A DNA stretch of 64,000 nt, taken from Yeosuana sp043876835 (GTDB taxonomy: Bacteria; Bacteroidota; Bacteroidia; Flavobacteriales; Flavobacteriaceae). The notes under the pieces are model-generated. The model did not search any database. It was not told the origin of the DNA and worked only from the letters and a program-made list of their open reading frames with translations. The stretch lies in NCBI RefSeq assembly GCF_043876835.1, contig NZ_JBAWJZ010000001.1:248001-312000 (forward strand), written 5' to 3'. Both the position numbers and the translations under genes were made by a program. This document shows, one piece after another, positions 36,378-44,888 of this stretch (position 1 is its first letter; each line of letters opens with the position of its first letter).

Positions 36378-37886
36378 ATGGCTAAAGTTACAGGTAAAGT
36401 TGCACAAATCGTAGGTCCGGTTATCGATGTTGAATTCGGAGCAGGTTCAGAACTTCCAAAAATTTATGATTCGTTAGAAATTAAAAGACCTGATGGCTCT
36501 TTATTGGTATTAGAAGTACAATCTCACATTGGTGAAGATACTGTTCGTACTATAGCAATGGATTCGTCTGATGGTTTAAGTAGAGGAACTGAAGTTACTG
36601 CAACTGGAGCTCCAATACAAATGCCGATTGGAGAAGATGTTTATGGTCGTTTATTTAATGTAATTGGAGATGCTATTGATGGTCTTGGTAATTTACCTAA
36701 AGCTGGAAACGCTGGGTTACCAATTCACCGTCAAGCACCTAAATTTGAAGATTTATCAACTTCTACAGAAGTTTTATTTACTGGTATTAAAGTAATTGAT
36801 CTTATTGAGCCTTATGCAAAAGGTGGTAAAATTGGTTTATTTGGTGGTGCTGGTGTTGGTAAAACAGTATTAATTCAAGAGTTGATTAACAACATTGCTA
36901 AAGGTCACGGTGGTTTATCAGTATTTGCTGGTGTAGGTGAAAGAACTCGTGAAGGAAATGACCTTTTAAGAGAGATGCTTGAGTCTGGTATTATTAAATA
37001 TGGTAAAGACTTTATGCATTCTATGGAAGAAGGCGGATGGGATTTATCTAAAGTAGATAAAGCTGGAATGAAAGAATCTAAAGCAACTTTCGTATTTGGA
37101 CAAATGAACGAACCTCCTGGAGCCCGTGCTCGTGTGGCGTTATCTGGTTTAACTATTGCTGAATATTTCCGTGATGGTGCTGGTGAAGGGCAAGGAAAAG
37201 ACGTACTTTTCTTCGTAGACAATATCTTCCGTTTTACACAAGCTGGTTCAGAGGTATCTGCTTTATTAGGTCGTATGCCTTCTGCAGTAGGTTACCAACC
37301 AACATTAGCAACAGAAATGGGTGCTATGCAAGAGCGTATTACGTCAACTAAAAGAGGTTCTATTACATCTGTACAAGCGGTTTACGTACCTGCGGATGAC
37401 TTAACAGATCCTGCGCCTGCTACAACTTTTGCCCACTTGGATGCTACAACAGTATTATCTCGTAAAATTGCTGAGTTAGGTATTTATCCTGCGGTTGATC
37501 CGTTAGATTCTACATCACGTATTTTAACTGCTGATATTTTAGGAAAAGAACATTATGATTGTGCACAACGTGTAAAAGAGTTGTTACAAAAATATAAGCA
37601 ACTTCAAGATATCATTGCGATTCTTGGTATGGAAGAATTATCTGAAGAAGATAAATTAGCTGTATCTAGAGCAAGACGTGTACAACGTTTCTTATCTCAA
37701 CCATTCCATGTTGCTGAGCAGTTTACAGGTATTCCTGGAGTATTAGTTGACATTAAAGAAACAATCAAAGGATTTAACATGATTATGGACGGTGAATTAG
37801 ATCACCTACCAGAAGCTGCTTTTAACCTTAAAGGAACTATTGAAGAAGCTATAGAAGCTGGAGACAAAATGTTAGCTGACGCTTAA
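36378..37886 (+). CDS. atpD: F0F1 ATP synthase subunit beta
   Basis: Catalytic subunit of the F1 sector. The 502 residues start MAKVTGKVAQIVGPVIDVEF and carry Walker A GGAGVGKTVL, the catalytic glutamate region GVGERTREGNDL, Walker B VLFFVDNIFRF and the signature PAVDPLDSTS. atpC follows after 22 bases. The other ATP synthase genes are not adjacent, as is usual in Bacteroidota, where atpDC lies apart from the main operon. Confidence 0.99.
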   Translation: MAKVTGKVAQIVGPVIDVEFGAGSELPKIYDSLEIKRPDGSLLVLEVQSHIGEDTVRTIAMDSSDGLSRGTEVTATGAPIQMPIGEDVYGRLFNVIGDAIDGLGNLPKAGNAGLPIHRQAPKFEDLSTSTEVLFTGIKVIDLIEPYAKGGKIGLFGGAGVGKTVLIQELINNIAKGHGGLSVFAGVGERTREGNDLLREMLESGIIKYGKDFMHSMEEGGWDLSKVDKAGMKESKATFVFGQMNEPPGARARVALSGLTIAEYFRDGAGEGQGKDVLFFVDNIFRFTQAGSEVSALLGRMPSAVGYQPTLATEMGAMQERITSTKRGSITSVQAVYVPADDLTDPAPATTFAHLDATTVLSRKIAELGIYPAVDPLDSTSRILTADILGKEHYDCAQRVKELLQKYKQLQDIIAILGMEELSEEDKLAVSRARRVQRFLSQPFHVAEQFTGIPGVLVDIKETIKGFNMIMDGELDHLPEAAFNLKGTIEEAIEAGDKMLADA

Positions 37887-37908
37887 TTCAATTAATAATT
37901 AAAAAACT

Positions 37909-38187
37909 ATGCATTTAGAAATTGTATCACCAGAAGCAACTTTATTTAGTGGAGAAGTAGATTCTGTTGCTGTTCCAGGTGTTAATGGAGACTTTGAAAT
38001 GCTTAAAGATCACGCGCCTATTGTGTCTTTATTAAAAGAAGGATTTGTTAAAATTTCTGGAAACATATCTTTAGATGAAGAGGTTCAGGATAAATTTACT
38101 AAAGGTGAAAAAAATACTACTTTATTAAAGATAACTTCTGGAACTATTGAAATGAAAGACAATAAAGTTATTGTATTAGCAGATTAA
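37909..38187 (+). CDS. atpC: F0F1 ATP synthase subunit epsilon, short form
   Basis: Central-stalk subunit of F1. The 92 residues contain only the N-terminal beta-sandwich (MHLEIVSPEATLFSGEVDSVAVPGVNGDFEML, with the DHAPIVSLL segment). The C-terminal two-helix domain that inhibits ATPase activity in E. coli (about 139 residues in total) is absent. This short form is, as I recall, normal for Bacteroidota. It is coupled to atpD and ends before a strong bidirectional hairpin. Confidence 0.95.
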   Translation: MHLEIVSPEATLFSGEVDSVAVPGVNGDFEMLKDHAPIVSLLKEGFVKISGNISLDEEVQDKFTKGEKNTTLLKITSGTIEMKDNKVIVLAD

Positions 38188-38205
38188 CTTTATATTCAAA
38201 ATAAC

Positions 38206-38238
38206 AAAAAACGCGAAGCAAATGCTTCGCGTTTTTTT
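38206..38238. terminator. Bidirectional terminator between atpC and the GNAT pseudogene
   Basis: AAAAAACGCGAAGC and GCTTCGCGTTTTTT form a perfect GC-rich stem with an AAAT loop. T runs on both strands suit termination of atpDC (plus) and of the umuC-umuD-GNAT run (minus). Confidence 0.92.
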
Positions 38239-38244
38239 ATGCAA

Positions 38245-38786
38245 TCAATTTAAATCCAGATATATAATAATCCAATCTTGATTATCAGATTTATATGAAG
38301 CAAGCGCTTTGAATCCAACCGCAAAGTGCGCTTCTGTAGATCTAGTATTTAATTTATCTACTTCGGTAACTATCATATCAAATTTACCCTGCATTTGTTG
38401 TTTCATAAATGTATAGAGTCCTCTGAAAATCCCTTGTTTCCTAAAGGCTTTATCAACACAGATTTGACCCATAACGATATATGAAATATCTGAATGCAAA
38501 TTATCATCAATTTTGTCAAACATGGGTTTTAAAACTCCAATCTCATCTTTAAAATCCTCTACCATACTTAAAGCATAACCCACTATCTTTCCCCATCTTT
38601 TGCAATGGTATGTGGGCATAAATCGTTCATAGCTTTTAAAATTTCAAAAGTATGCTCTACCGTAACAAATCCTTGGCTTAGTTTTTCTTCTTTAGATATT
38701 ACAGAAAATATATTAACTCTTTGAAGCTCTAAAATTTGATGGAGCTCTTCTTCAGTTTCTGCTGATTTATAAATAATGTTTGGCAT
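38245..38786 (-). pseudogene. GNAT-family N-acetyltransferase, frameshifted
   Basis: Two overlapping minus-strand frames together give one GNAT protein of about 180 residues. The first (from 38786) starts MPNIIYKSAETEEELHQIL and runs to TIAKDGER then stop. The second resumes as KIVGYALSMVEDFKDEIG and contains the acetyl-CoA-binding segment IVMGQICVDKAFRKQGIFRGLY. The break is at 38588-38594, in a run of four G and three A on the coding strand; one extra base would join the frames as DGEKIVGYAL. It is either a recent pseudogene or a homopolymer sequencing error. It lies 5 bases after umuD. Confidence 0.8.
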
Positions 38787-38791
38787 TCAAA

Positions 38792-39232
38792 CTATACCTT
38801 TTTAATCACGTTAGTCACAATTCCCCAAATAACAAAATTATTTTCTTCAGTAATTTTAATAGGCTTATAATTAGGATTTTCAGGTTGTAACCATACGCCA
38901 TCAGCTTGTACCTTTAATCTTTTTACTGTAAATTCTCCATCAAGAAAACAAACGGCTATTTTATTGTGTGCCGGTTCTAAACTTCTGTCAATAACCAACA
39001 AATCATTATCATCTAATCCAGCACCAATCATTGATTGTCCACTAACGCGTGCATAAAATGTAGCGAGTTTATTTTTAACAAGAATGCCGTCTAATGATAG
39101 CCGTTCTTGTTTAAAATCGTCTGCAGGTGATGGGAATCCAGCTGAAATGCCAGTTTCAAAATAAATTGCTCCAGAATTTTGTGATAAATCGGGAGTGAAA
39201 AACGTTAAACTTAAATTTTCTCTTACTAACAT
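38792..39232 (-). CDS. umuD: UmuD-like S24 autoprotease
   Basis: Subunit of the error-prone translesion polymerase; RecA-stimulated self-cleavage turns it into the active form. The 146 residues show the cleavage site A31-G32 (ISAGFPSPADDF), the nucleophile S67 in SGQSMIGAG and the general base K104 in EFTVKRLK. It begins within the last codons of umuC (7-base overlap), so here umuC precedes umuD, the reverse of the E. coli order. It is followed closely by the GNAT pseudogene. Confidence 0.93.
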   Translation of the reverse strand: MLVRENLSLTFFTPDLSQNSGAIYFETGISAGFPSPADDFKQERLSLDGILVKNKLATFYARVSGQSMIGAGLDDNDLLVIDRSLEPAHNKIAVCFLDGEFTVKRLKVQADGVWLQPENPNYKPIKITEENNFVIWGIVTNVIKKV

Positions 39233-40485
39233 TTTATTTTTATAATATCGTTAATATCTGTAGTGTATCTTGGCGATAATCGTTCCTGACGCATTTTCCA
39301 GGTACGCTTTAAATCTTGGTTTCCCAGTTTTATTTTATAATCTTTATACTTTCTGTTTAAGTTGTCTATAACCTGCATTAATGGTTGGTGCTTTGGGTTT
39401 TCATGCAGAAACAAATCCAGTTGATGATTGTTTGTTGGCACGATACCCGTTACAATAACTCCCGCACGCTTATATTTTATTCCTGGTTTGAAAATAGAAG
39501 TCACGGCCTGAACAGCACATTTACTTATAATTAACGACGAACTTGTTGCATATGGCAAGGTTTCAATAGCACTTGCCTTATGTTGTTCTAAGTCCTTCTT
39601 ATGTCTATCACTACTCAGTAAAACAATGATCATGTGGCAACTAGATTGTTGCTTTCTTAGCTTTTCGGCGCAACTTGTTGCAAAGGTTGAAATACGTTCC
39701 TTAATATTATCTAAATCGGAAAACGTATACTCAAAACTGCGCGTAGTAGCAATGGCATGTTTATTTTTTATTTCATCTAATTTCAACGTAGGAATGCCTT
39801 CTAAATCTTTTTTTAATTTCCATTCAGTAATAGAAAAATTTCTTAAAATCCATTCGTCTGAAAGTTGTATAAAATCAAAAGCTGTATGACAATTTTTAAG
39901 TTTTAAACGTTTGCTCAATCTTCGGCCAATGCCCCAAACATCTTCAATTTTTATCCATTTTAAAGCTTTAAGACGTTTCTCTTCAGTATCTATCACATAA
40001 ACACCTTTTGTTTTCTCTGGAAACTTTCTGGCAATTTTATTTGCTACTTTACTTAATGCTTTTGTGGGCGCTATTCCAACACATGTTGGAATAGCTGTCC
40101 ATTTTAAAATACGCGTTCTTATTTGATTACCATAATCTTCAAAATTATAATTTTCAAATCCTTTAAACTGCAAAAATGCTTCGTCTATACTATACACTTC
40201 TGTATCTGGCGTAAATTGTTCTAAAATCTTCATCACACGGCTACTCATATCACCATATAATGGGTAATTTGAAGACAATACCTGAATATTTTTTTCTTTG
40301 CAGAACGCTTCCCATTTAAAAATAGGCGCTCCCATTGGCAAACCAATTGCTTTAGCTTCATCACTTCGTGAAATGACACAGCCATCATTATTGCTCAAAA
40401 TAGCAATAGGCTGATTGCGTAAATTGGGGTTAAAAACGCGTTCGCAAGACGCATAAAAATTGTTACAATCTACTAAGGCATACAT
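39226..40485 (-). CDS. umuC: UmuC-like Y-family DNA polymerase (DNA polymerase V subunit)
   Basis: Translesion DNA polymerase induced in the SOS response. I start it at the ATG at 40485 (MYALVDCNNFYASCERVF, 419 residues); the frame is open nine codons further. Palm motifs: first catalytic aspartate in ALVDCNNFY (D6), PIAILSNNDGCVISRS and the YSIDEAFL motif. The little-finger domain and the C-terminal WKMRQERLSPRYTTD tail follow. First gene of the umuC-umuD-GNAT run. I could not identify a LexA box in the 110 bases upstream. Confidence 0.95.
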   Translation of the reverse strand: MYALVDCNNFYASCERVFNPNLRNQPIAILSNNDGCVISRSDEAKAIGLPMGAPIFKWEAFCKEKNIQVLSSNYPLYGDMSSRVMKILEQFTPDTEVYSIDEAFLQFKGFENYNFEDYGNQIRTRILKWTAIPTCVGIAPTKALSKVANKIARKFPEKTKGVYVIDTEEKRLKALKWIKIEDVWGIGRRLSKRLKLKNCHTAFDFIQLSDEWILRNFSITEWKLKKDLEGIPTLKLDEIKNKHAIATTRSFEYTFSDLDNIKERISTFATSCAEKLRKQQSSCHMIIVLLSSDRHKKDLEQHKASAIETLPYATSSSLIISKCAVQAVTSIFKPGIKYKRAGVIVTGIVPTNNHQLDLFLHENPKHQPLMQVIDNLNRKYKDYKIKLGNQDLKRTWKMRQERLSPRYTTDINDIIKIKC

Positions 40486-40595
40486 GAAAGTAAAGATACA
40501 AGATTTCCACACATTTGTTACATGTTTTTAATATGCACAATGAGTAAATACGCGCAGGTATACTCTGTTAAAGATACTAACTGAATAATTATAGG

Positions 40596-41510
40596 TTAAT
40601 CATCGTCATCATCATGTTCCCCATTATCCTTACTATTAATAGTTCTTCTATCTTTTAATTTATTATTAATTCCATTAGGCCTTATAATGTCATGTTCGTT
40701 ACCACTTTTATGACACGTAACACAATCCTGAAAGTTCTGTATACCTTCTTCCACATGCTCTCCTCTTATATTTGCTTCTGAATGTTCATGACAACCATAA
40801 CAGGTATATGTTTTAAAATCATTATTTACATGACACGTGCTACAATTAGTGCTATGATGTTTGTCAAACGCAAAATAGGAAGTATGATTAAATGTTGAAG
40901 GCAACCATTTATTATTACTATGACACTCATTACAGTTTGTTCCTGACATGTCATGAAATGAGTCTTTAGGAGATTGGTGACAAGAAATACAATTATTTTT
41001 ATCTGCGGCAATAATCATATCATGATTAAATCTTGCAGTAAATTTCCATTCATTGGTATTATGACACTTTATACAATCTGTTGAAAGTTGTTTATGGAGA
41101 TCATTTATTGGAGTTTCATGGCAACTGATGCATTTATTTACAACGCCTTTTCTTAGTAATGAATGTTCAAACTTACTTAATGCTATTGTTGGCAATATTC
41201 CTTTATGATCTGTATGGCAAGCAATACAATTTTGATTTGTTAAATTTTGATGAAATAAAACCTTCTTTCCGTTATTAATTGAATCCGTTAGCATTAATGT
41301 TGACGTTTCTTTTCCAATTTCTGATAATGTATGGCAAGCAATACATTTATCATTAGAAATCCCTCCAAAAGGTTGGTGACAAGCAGTACAATTATTACTT
41401 AAATTTTGATGTGCATCAACCAATTGTCCAGGATTAATCATAGTCTTCGGATAAAAATAGGTAATCGTGATGGCTCCAATTATTACCACAAAAAAGATTG
41501 CCTTTTTCAT
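40596..41510 (-). CDS. Multihaem c-type cytochrome with ten CXXCH motifs
   Basis: Predicted periplasmic electron carrier with a single N-terminal membrane anchor (MKKAIFFVVIIGAITITYFY). I start it at the ATG at 41510, which overlaps the previous gene by ATGA; an upstream in-frame ATG adds 32 unlikely residues. In about 304 residues I count ten CXXCH haem sites: CTACH, CIACH, CIACH, CISCH, CIKCH, CISCH, CNECH, CSTCH, CYGCH and CVTCH. The spacing resembles cytochrome c3/c7-type proteins. The C-terminus is strongly acidic (GEHDDDDD). It is translationally coupled to a b-type membrane protein, a natural electron partner; donor and acceptor are unknown. Confidence 0.9.
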   Translation of the reverse strand: MKKAIFFVVIIGAITITYFYPKTMINPGQLVDAHQNLSNNCTACHQPFGGISNDKCIACHTLSEIGKETSTLMLTDSINNGKKVLFHQNLTNQNCIACHTDHKGILPTIALSKFEHSLLRKGVVNKCISCHETPINDLHKQLSTDCIKCHNTNEWKFTARFNHDMIIAADKNNCISCHQSPKDSFHDMSGTNCNECHSNNKWLPSTFNHTSYFAFDKHHSTNCSTCHVNNDFKTYTCYGCHEHSEANIRGEHVEEGIQNFQDCVTCHKSGNEHDIIRPNGINNKLKDRRTINSKDNGEHDDDDD

Positions 41511-42079
41511 ACGATAAATATTATAATTGTTATAATATGAATTAAAGAAAAAATCACTAAAAGCAGTGTTATAGGCATATGGAATAGCCTCCACTTCTTC
41601 ATCCAATCCACAGTAATTGAATCAAGAAAAAGTTTCCTATCAACATCTTCTTTATCAATTCCTTCAGCAATCATAAACTGTCTTTTTTGTTTTAAATTTT
41701 CATTTGATTTTTTTAATAAAAATTTAGCTACCAATCCACTAGCAACAGTTATTAATAACATTAAAATTGCAAGCCAAGGTATAAGGGAATTGAAATGAAT
41801 ACCTGCATGTACAAGAAGCATTATTGATCCTATCCAAGCAAGATATTCGTGAAACATCAACAATCTTTTTGGTGATCCAGACTTTATTATTTTCCGTTTT
41901 CTTAATGAATATAAAAATGACACCATAATAAAGAAAGTTCCTCCAAAACCAAGATAACTTCCATTTAAAACCAATTGAAATTTGTGAAGCAAATAATCAA
42001 TTACAATCGTTATGAAAATCATTAAAGCATACCATTGAATAAATGGCAAAGCATGCTTAATAAAAATAGATTGTTTCAT
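41507..42079 (-). CDS. Putative b-type cytochrome membrane protein
   Basis: The 190 residues contain about five hydrophobic helices with histidines placed to hold haem: FHEYLAWIGS, LLVHAGIHF, FHMPITLLL and SLIHIITI. This resembles cytochrome b561 or ferric-reductase-like four-helix bundles, but I cannot name a family. It overlaps the ten-haem cytochrome gene by four bases and lies 31 bases after the DUF2231-like gene. I infer that it passes electrons between the quinone pool and the multihaem protein. Confidence 0.65.
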   Translation of the reverse strand: MKQSIFIKHALPFIQWYALMIFITIVIDYLLHKFQLVLNGSYLGFGGTFFIMVSFLYSLRKRKIIKSGSPKRLLMFHEYLAWIGSIMLLVHAGIHFNSLIPWLAILMLLITVASGLVAKFLLKKSNENLKQKRQFMIAEGIDKEDVDRKLFLDSITVDWMKKWRLFHMPITLLLVIFSLIHIITIIIFIV

Positions 42080-42110
42080 TGTTTAAGAATAAAAATGATA
42101 CTAATAAATT

Positions 42111-42620
42111 TTAATCGTCATCGCCATCATTAGCTCTAGTTTCACTGGCATTATTGTTTTCTCCTTGAATTGTTGCATTTGTATTTCTAATTTCAGAATG
42201 TCTAATTTGACCTCCTAAATTTCCAACTTGTGCAAACAACCCAAATGTTGCTAAAGAAACCAATAACGTTAGCACTGTGATTGTTTTAGAAAATGGTGCT
42301 TTTTTGAAAATTACATATAAGTTAATTAAGGATAATACACCTAGAAGGCCCATTAGCCAAATGGCCTTTTCGGCAAGTTCTTCATGCTCTTCAATGGTAT
42401 TCTCTAAAACTCCAGAGATATTTTCTACAGTTTCAGCAGCTCCTTCTCCTGTAAGAAAAACGGGAATTGTTAAAAGTGCCATGGCAACAAAAGTGCCTAA
42501 TGATACTTTTATTATGGATTCATTTTTTGAGTAAAGACCATATATGAGAATTATAATTCCATAGATGGTTCCAACAATTGGAAAATGTGTTAATAGTAAA
42601 TGAATATGTGTTGCGTCCAT
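42111..42620 (-). CDS. DUF2231-like membrane protein with acidic tail
   Basis: The 169 residues begin MDATHIHLLLTHFPIVGTIYG, the histidine-bearing start of DUF2231-type proteins, and have four hydrophobic helices. The C-terminus is acidic (ANDGDDD), like that of the ten-haem protein encoded two genes on. A second protein with the same kind of start is encoded at 45622-46074. DUF2231 proteins often accompany cytochromes, and their histidines may bind haem or metal; function is not established. It follows a terminator and leads the three-gene cytochrome unit. Confidence 0.7.
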   Translation of the reverse strand: MDATHIHLLLTHFPIVGTIYGIIILIYGLYSKNESIIKVSLGTFVAMALLTIPVFLTGEGAAETVENISGVLENTIEEHEELAEKAIWLMGLLGVLSLINLYVIFKKAPFSKTITVLTLLVSLATFGLFAQVGNLGGQIRHSEIRNTNATIQGENNNASETRANDGDDD

Positions 42621-42654
42621 AATTATTGTTTTAAATTGAGGTGTTTGTGTTTTT

Positions 42655-42690
42655 TTAAAACGAAAGCCCAGTTAAATATCTGGACTTTCA
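42655..42690 (-). terminator. Terminator after the rubrerythrin gene
   Basis: On the minus strand GAAAGTCCAG and CTGGGCTTTC pair over ten bases (one wobble) around a short AT-rich loop and are followed by GTTTT. It separates the rubrerythrin from the downstream cytochrome unit. Confidence 0.65.
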
Positions 42691-42715
42691 TCAACCAACC
42701 AACAAATCTAACTTC

Positions 42716-43408
42716 TTAATTAAGTGAAGTTATTTTTATTAATTTTTCAGCACTTGTCATAGAGATGCCGCATCTTTTTGGTGTTGTTGTTTGATATGTA
42801 TTTCCACATGTTGGGCATATGTAATAAACCGATGGCAAAGATGTATCATTATTGTCACCTAAAGCAGCTAAAGCTTCTTTATACATTTCAAGATGCTTTA
42901 ACTCTGTTCTATAGGCATAATTTAAACTTATCCCAGCCATTTCATTTTTGGCAGCTTTGGCAGTTACCATAAATCCTGGGTACATGGTATTTGACTCATA
43001 ACTTTCACCTGTAACGGCATCTTCCAGGTTTTCTTTAGTTGATTTTACCGTAAACTCAGGTGAAATTTCAGGAACTGTTTGTCCAGCTTCTTCTAAAACA
43101 ACTTTATGGTTGTTTGCGTGAATATTTTCTGCCAATGACGCTGCATGAAATAGCATTGCAATTTCATGATGCCCTTCTTCTTCAGCTCTTTTACTGTAAG
43201 CTTCATATTTAGCACTGGCAGTAGTTTCTCCTTTAAATGCAGCTTGCATATTATTAATAGTTGAAGTCGTAGCGTCTACAACAGACATTTCTTCAACTTG
43301 TGCAACAGGTTTTTGTAGCGTATTTTCTTTATTGGATTCGTTTTTACAAGAATTGAATAAAGCTCCTGTTATGACAACAGTGGTAAGCATAATTACTAAT
43401 TTTTTCAT
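42716..43408 (-). CDS. Rubrerythrin-family lipoprotein
   Basis: Ferritin-like di-iron protein with a small C-terminal rubredoxin-like domain, expected to reduce peroxide or handle iron. I start it at the ATG at 43408, giving a lipoprotein signal ending ALFNSC (C21); an upstream in-frame ATG at 43465 adds 19 residues. Di-iron ligands are suggested by E61, E94 and H97 (SLAENIHANNH) and the second set in TELKHLEMY. The rubredoxin part has CPTCG (C198, C201) and C213, but the expected fourth cysteine at 216 is serine. Rubrerythrins are usually cytosolic, so lipidation and export are noteworthy. A phased TTAA repeat lies upstream. Confidence 0.85.
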   Translation of the reverse strand: MKKLVIMLTTVVITGALFNSCKNESNKENTLQKPVAQVEEMSVVDATTSTINNMQAAFKGETTASAKYEAYSKRAEEEGHHEIAMLFHAASLAENIHANNHKVVLEEAGQTVPEISPEFTVKSTKENLEDAVTGESYESNTMYPGFMVTAKAAKNEMAGISLNYAYRTELKHLEMYKEALAALGDNNDTSLPSVYYICPTCGNTYQTTTPKRCGISMTSAEKLIKITSLN

Positions 43409-43482
43409 TTTGTTTATTTTAAGAATTATATGATTTTGTTTATAAGCCAAATGTACTTTGATCATTATTTAAAAATCCTTTG

Positions 43483-43504
43483 ACTATTCTTAAGATTCAC
43501 TTAA
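43483..43504 (-). promoter_or_regulatory. Phased direct repeat (candidate response-regulator box) before rubrerythrin
   Basis: On the minus strand TTAAGTGAATC is followed at once by TTAAGAATAGT: two TTAA-headed half-sites 11 bases apart, the spacing of OmpR/PhoB-family boxes. It lies 75-96 bases before the rubrerythrin ATG and resembles the repeats at 46103-46122 and 46133-46172. Confidence 0.5.
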
Positions 43505-43510
43505 TAAAAA

Positions 43511-44887
43511 TTAGATTGTAAACTGTAATGTAAAAATGCTCCCTTTTCCTAATTGGCTTTTTACAGTAATTTTAATACGTTGTAATTCAGCTAGTTTTTT
43601 AACTATGGAAAGTCCTAGACCATTACCTTGTATTGTCGAGCTTCTGGATTCATCAGTTCTATAAAAATTATCAAAAATATTAGGTAAGTCTTCATCAGAA
43701 ATACCAATACCATCATCTTTTACAGAAAGCATTTTTAAAGTGGCATCCCAGATAATAAAAATATGACCGCTAAAGTTTCCATATTTAATGGCATTTGCTA
43801 CCAAGTTATCAAGAATTAATTCTAAAAATATTTTGTCACCAAAAACAAAAGCCTCATTTGGTATTTCTACGTGTATTTTTATATTCTTTAAATTGGCAAC
43901 ATGAATCCATTTTTCATTTAATGGTGTTATTAGCGGTAGAAGTTGTATGCTTTCTTTATTTGCGAAAATGACTCCAGATTCAATTCTGGCCAAATGCAAA
44001 AGTTGGTCAAGTAACTTGTCTACTCTATCTACTTGGTTTATAATATCACGGATTTTATCTTCATAGAATTCAGGATCACGCTGTTTTCTAATTAATACTT
44101 CTAAAGTACCGCGTATAGCTGCAAGTGGTGTTCTAATTTCATGCGAAGCATCACCTGTAAATTGCTTTTGCTGCTTCATGCTTTTTTCAATGCGAATAAC
44201 CAACTCATTAATGGTGTTTGCAAGTTCATACAATTCATCTTTTCTTGTAGGTAGCGTTAATCTTGTATTCATGTTTGACTCACCTATACCCGATGCTGTT
44301 TTAATAAGTTGATGTACTGGCCTAATAGCTTTTGATGCAGCAAAAGAAGACGCAACATATTGAACAATAAGCATTATTGGAAAAGAAATTAGCAAAACTA
44401 ATAGTAAGTTATTTAAAATAACAAACAATTCTTTTTGTGAAACGGCTATGGTGAGTTGTCCTATTATTTTTTCATTTTCATTTTTAATTGGAAATTGCCC
44501 TAATCGTATTTTTTGACCAGAAAGTTCACTATTATAAAATTCTTCTTGTTGGTTGTTTGGACTAAATAGAAACTGATCATTTAATAAATTTTCAGAATGA
44601 AAAATAACAGTACCTTGGGCATCAACAATTTGTAAAAATATAGGATTTACCTCAACTGTCTTGTGCTCAACTTCGTCCCATTCTGGTATTTTATGAATAA
44701 TTATTTCATCTTTAAACCCTTTTATGTATTTAAAAACCTCCTCTTTTTCTAGTAAAATATCATCGTCTAAATGGGAATAGGCTGTTTTGTTAACGACAAA
44801 GTAAATTACAATAAAAACCAAAACTGTAATAATAGCAGCGGCTATTGTATTAAAAAGTGACACTCGGTTTTTAAACTTCATAGCCAT
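43511..44887 (-). CDS. Sensor histidine kinase with HAMP domain (CusS-like)
   Basis: Inner-membrane sensor of a two-component system. I start at the ATG at 44887 (MAMKFKNRV, 458 residues), just after the regulator stop; 44881 is an alternative and the longer frame needs a TTG. Domains: TM1 about 15-33, a periplasmic sensor of about 125 residues, TM2 about 158-178, HAMP to about 235, the H-box DASHEIRTPLAAIRG with phospho-acceptor H249, N box NLVANAIKYG and G boxes DDGIGI and GNGLGLSIVKKL. The layout resembles metal- or envelope-stress sensors; the stimulus is not evident. Confidence 0.93.
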   Translation of the reverse strand: MAMKFKNRVSLFNTIAAAIITVLVFIVIYFVVNKTAYSHLDDDILLEKEEVFKYIKGFKDEIIIHKIPEWDEVEHKTVEVNPIFLQIVDAQGTVIFHSENLLNDQFLFSPNNQQEEFYNSELSGQKIRLGQFPIKNENEKIIGQLTIAVSQKELFVILNNLLLVLLISFPIMLIVQYVASSFAASKAIRPVHQLIKTASGIGESNMNTRLTLPTRKDELYELANTINELVIRIEKSMKQQKQFTGDASHEIRTPLAAIRGTLEVLIRKQRDPEFYEDKIRDIINQVDRVDKLLDQLLHLARIESGVIFANKESIQLLPLITPLNEKWIHVANLKNIKIHVEIPNEAFVFGDKIFLELILDNLVANAIKYGNFSGHIFIIWDATLKMLSVKDDGIGISDEDLPNIFDNFYRTDESRSSTIQGNGLGLSIVKKLAELQRIKITVKSQLGKGSIFTLQFTI

Positions 44888-44888
44888 A

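Noticed and set aside
40600..40620. Short TCATCG/TCATCA trinucleotide run
   Set aside because: It is only the coding for the Asp-rich tail of the cytochrome, not a microsatellite of note.
41511..41606. Longer start for the multihaem cytochrome at 41606
   Set aside because: The extra 32 residues overlap the membrane protein gene and hide the membrane anchor; the ATGA-coupled ATG at 41510 is far more natural.
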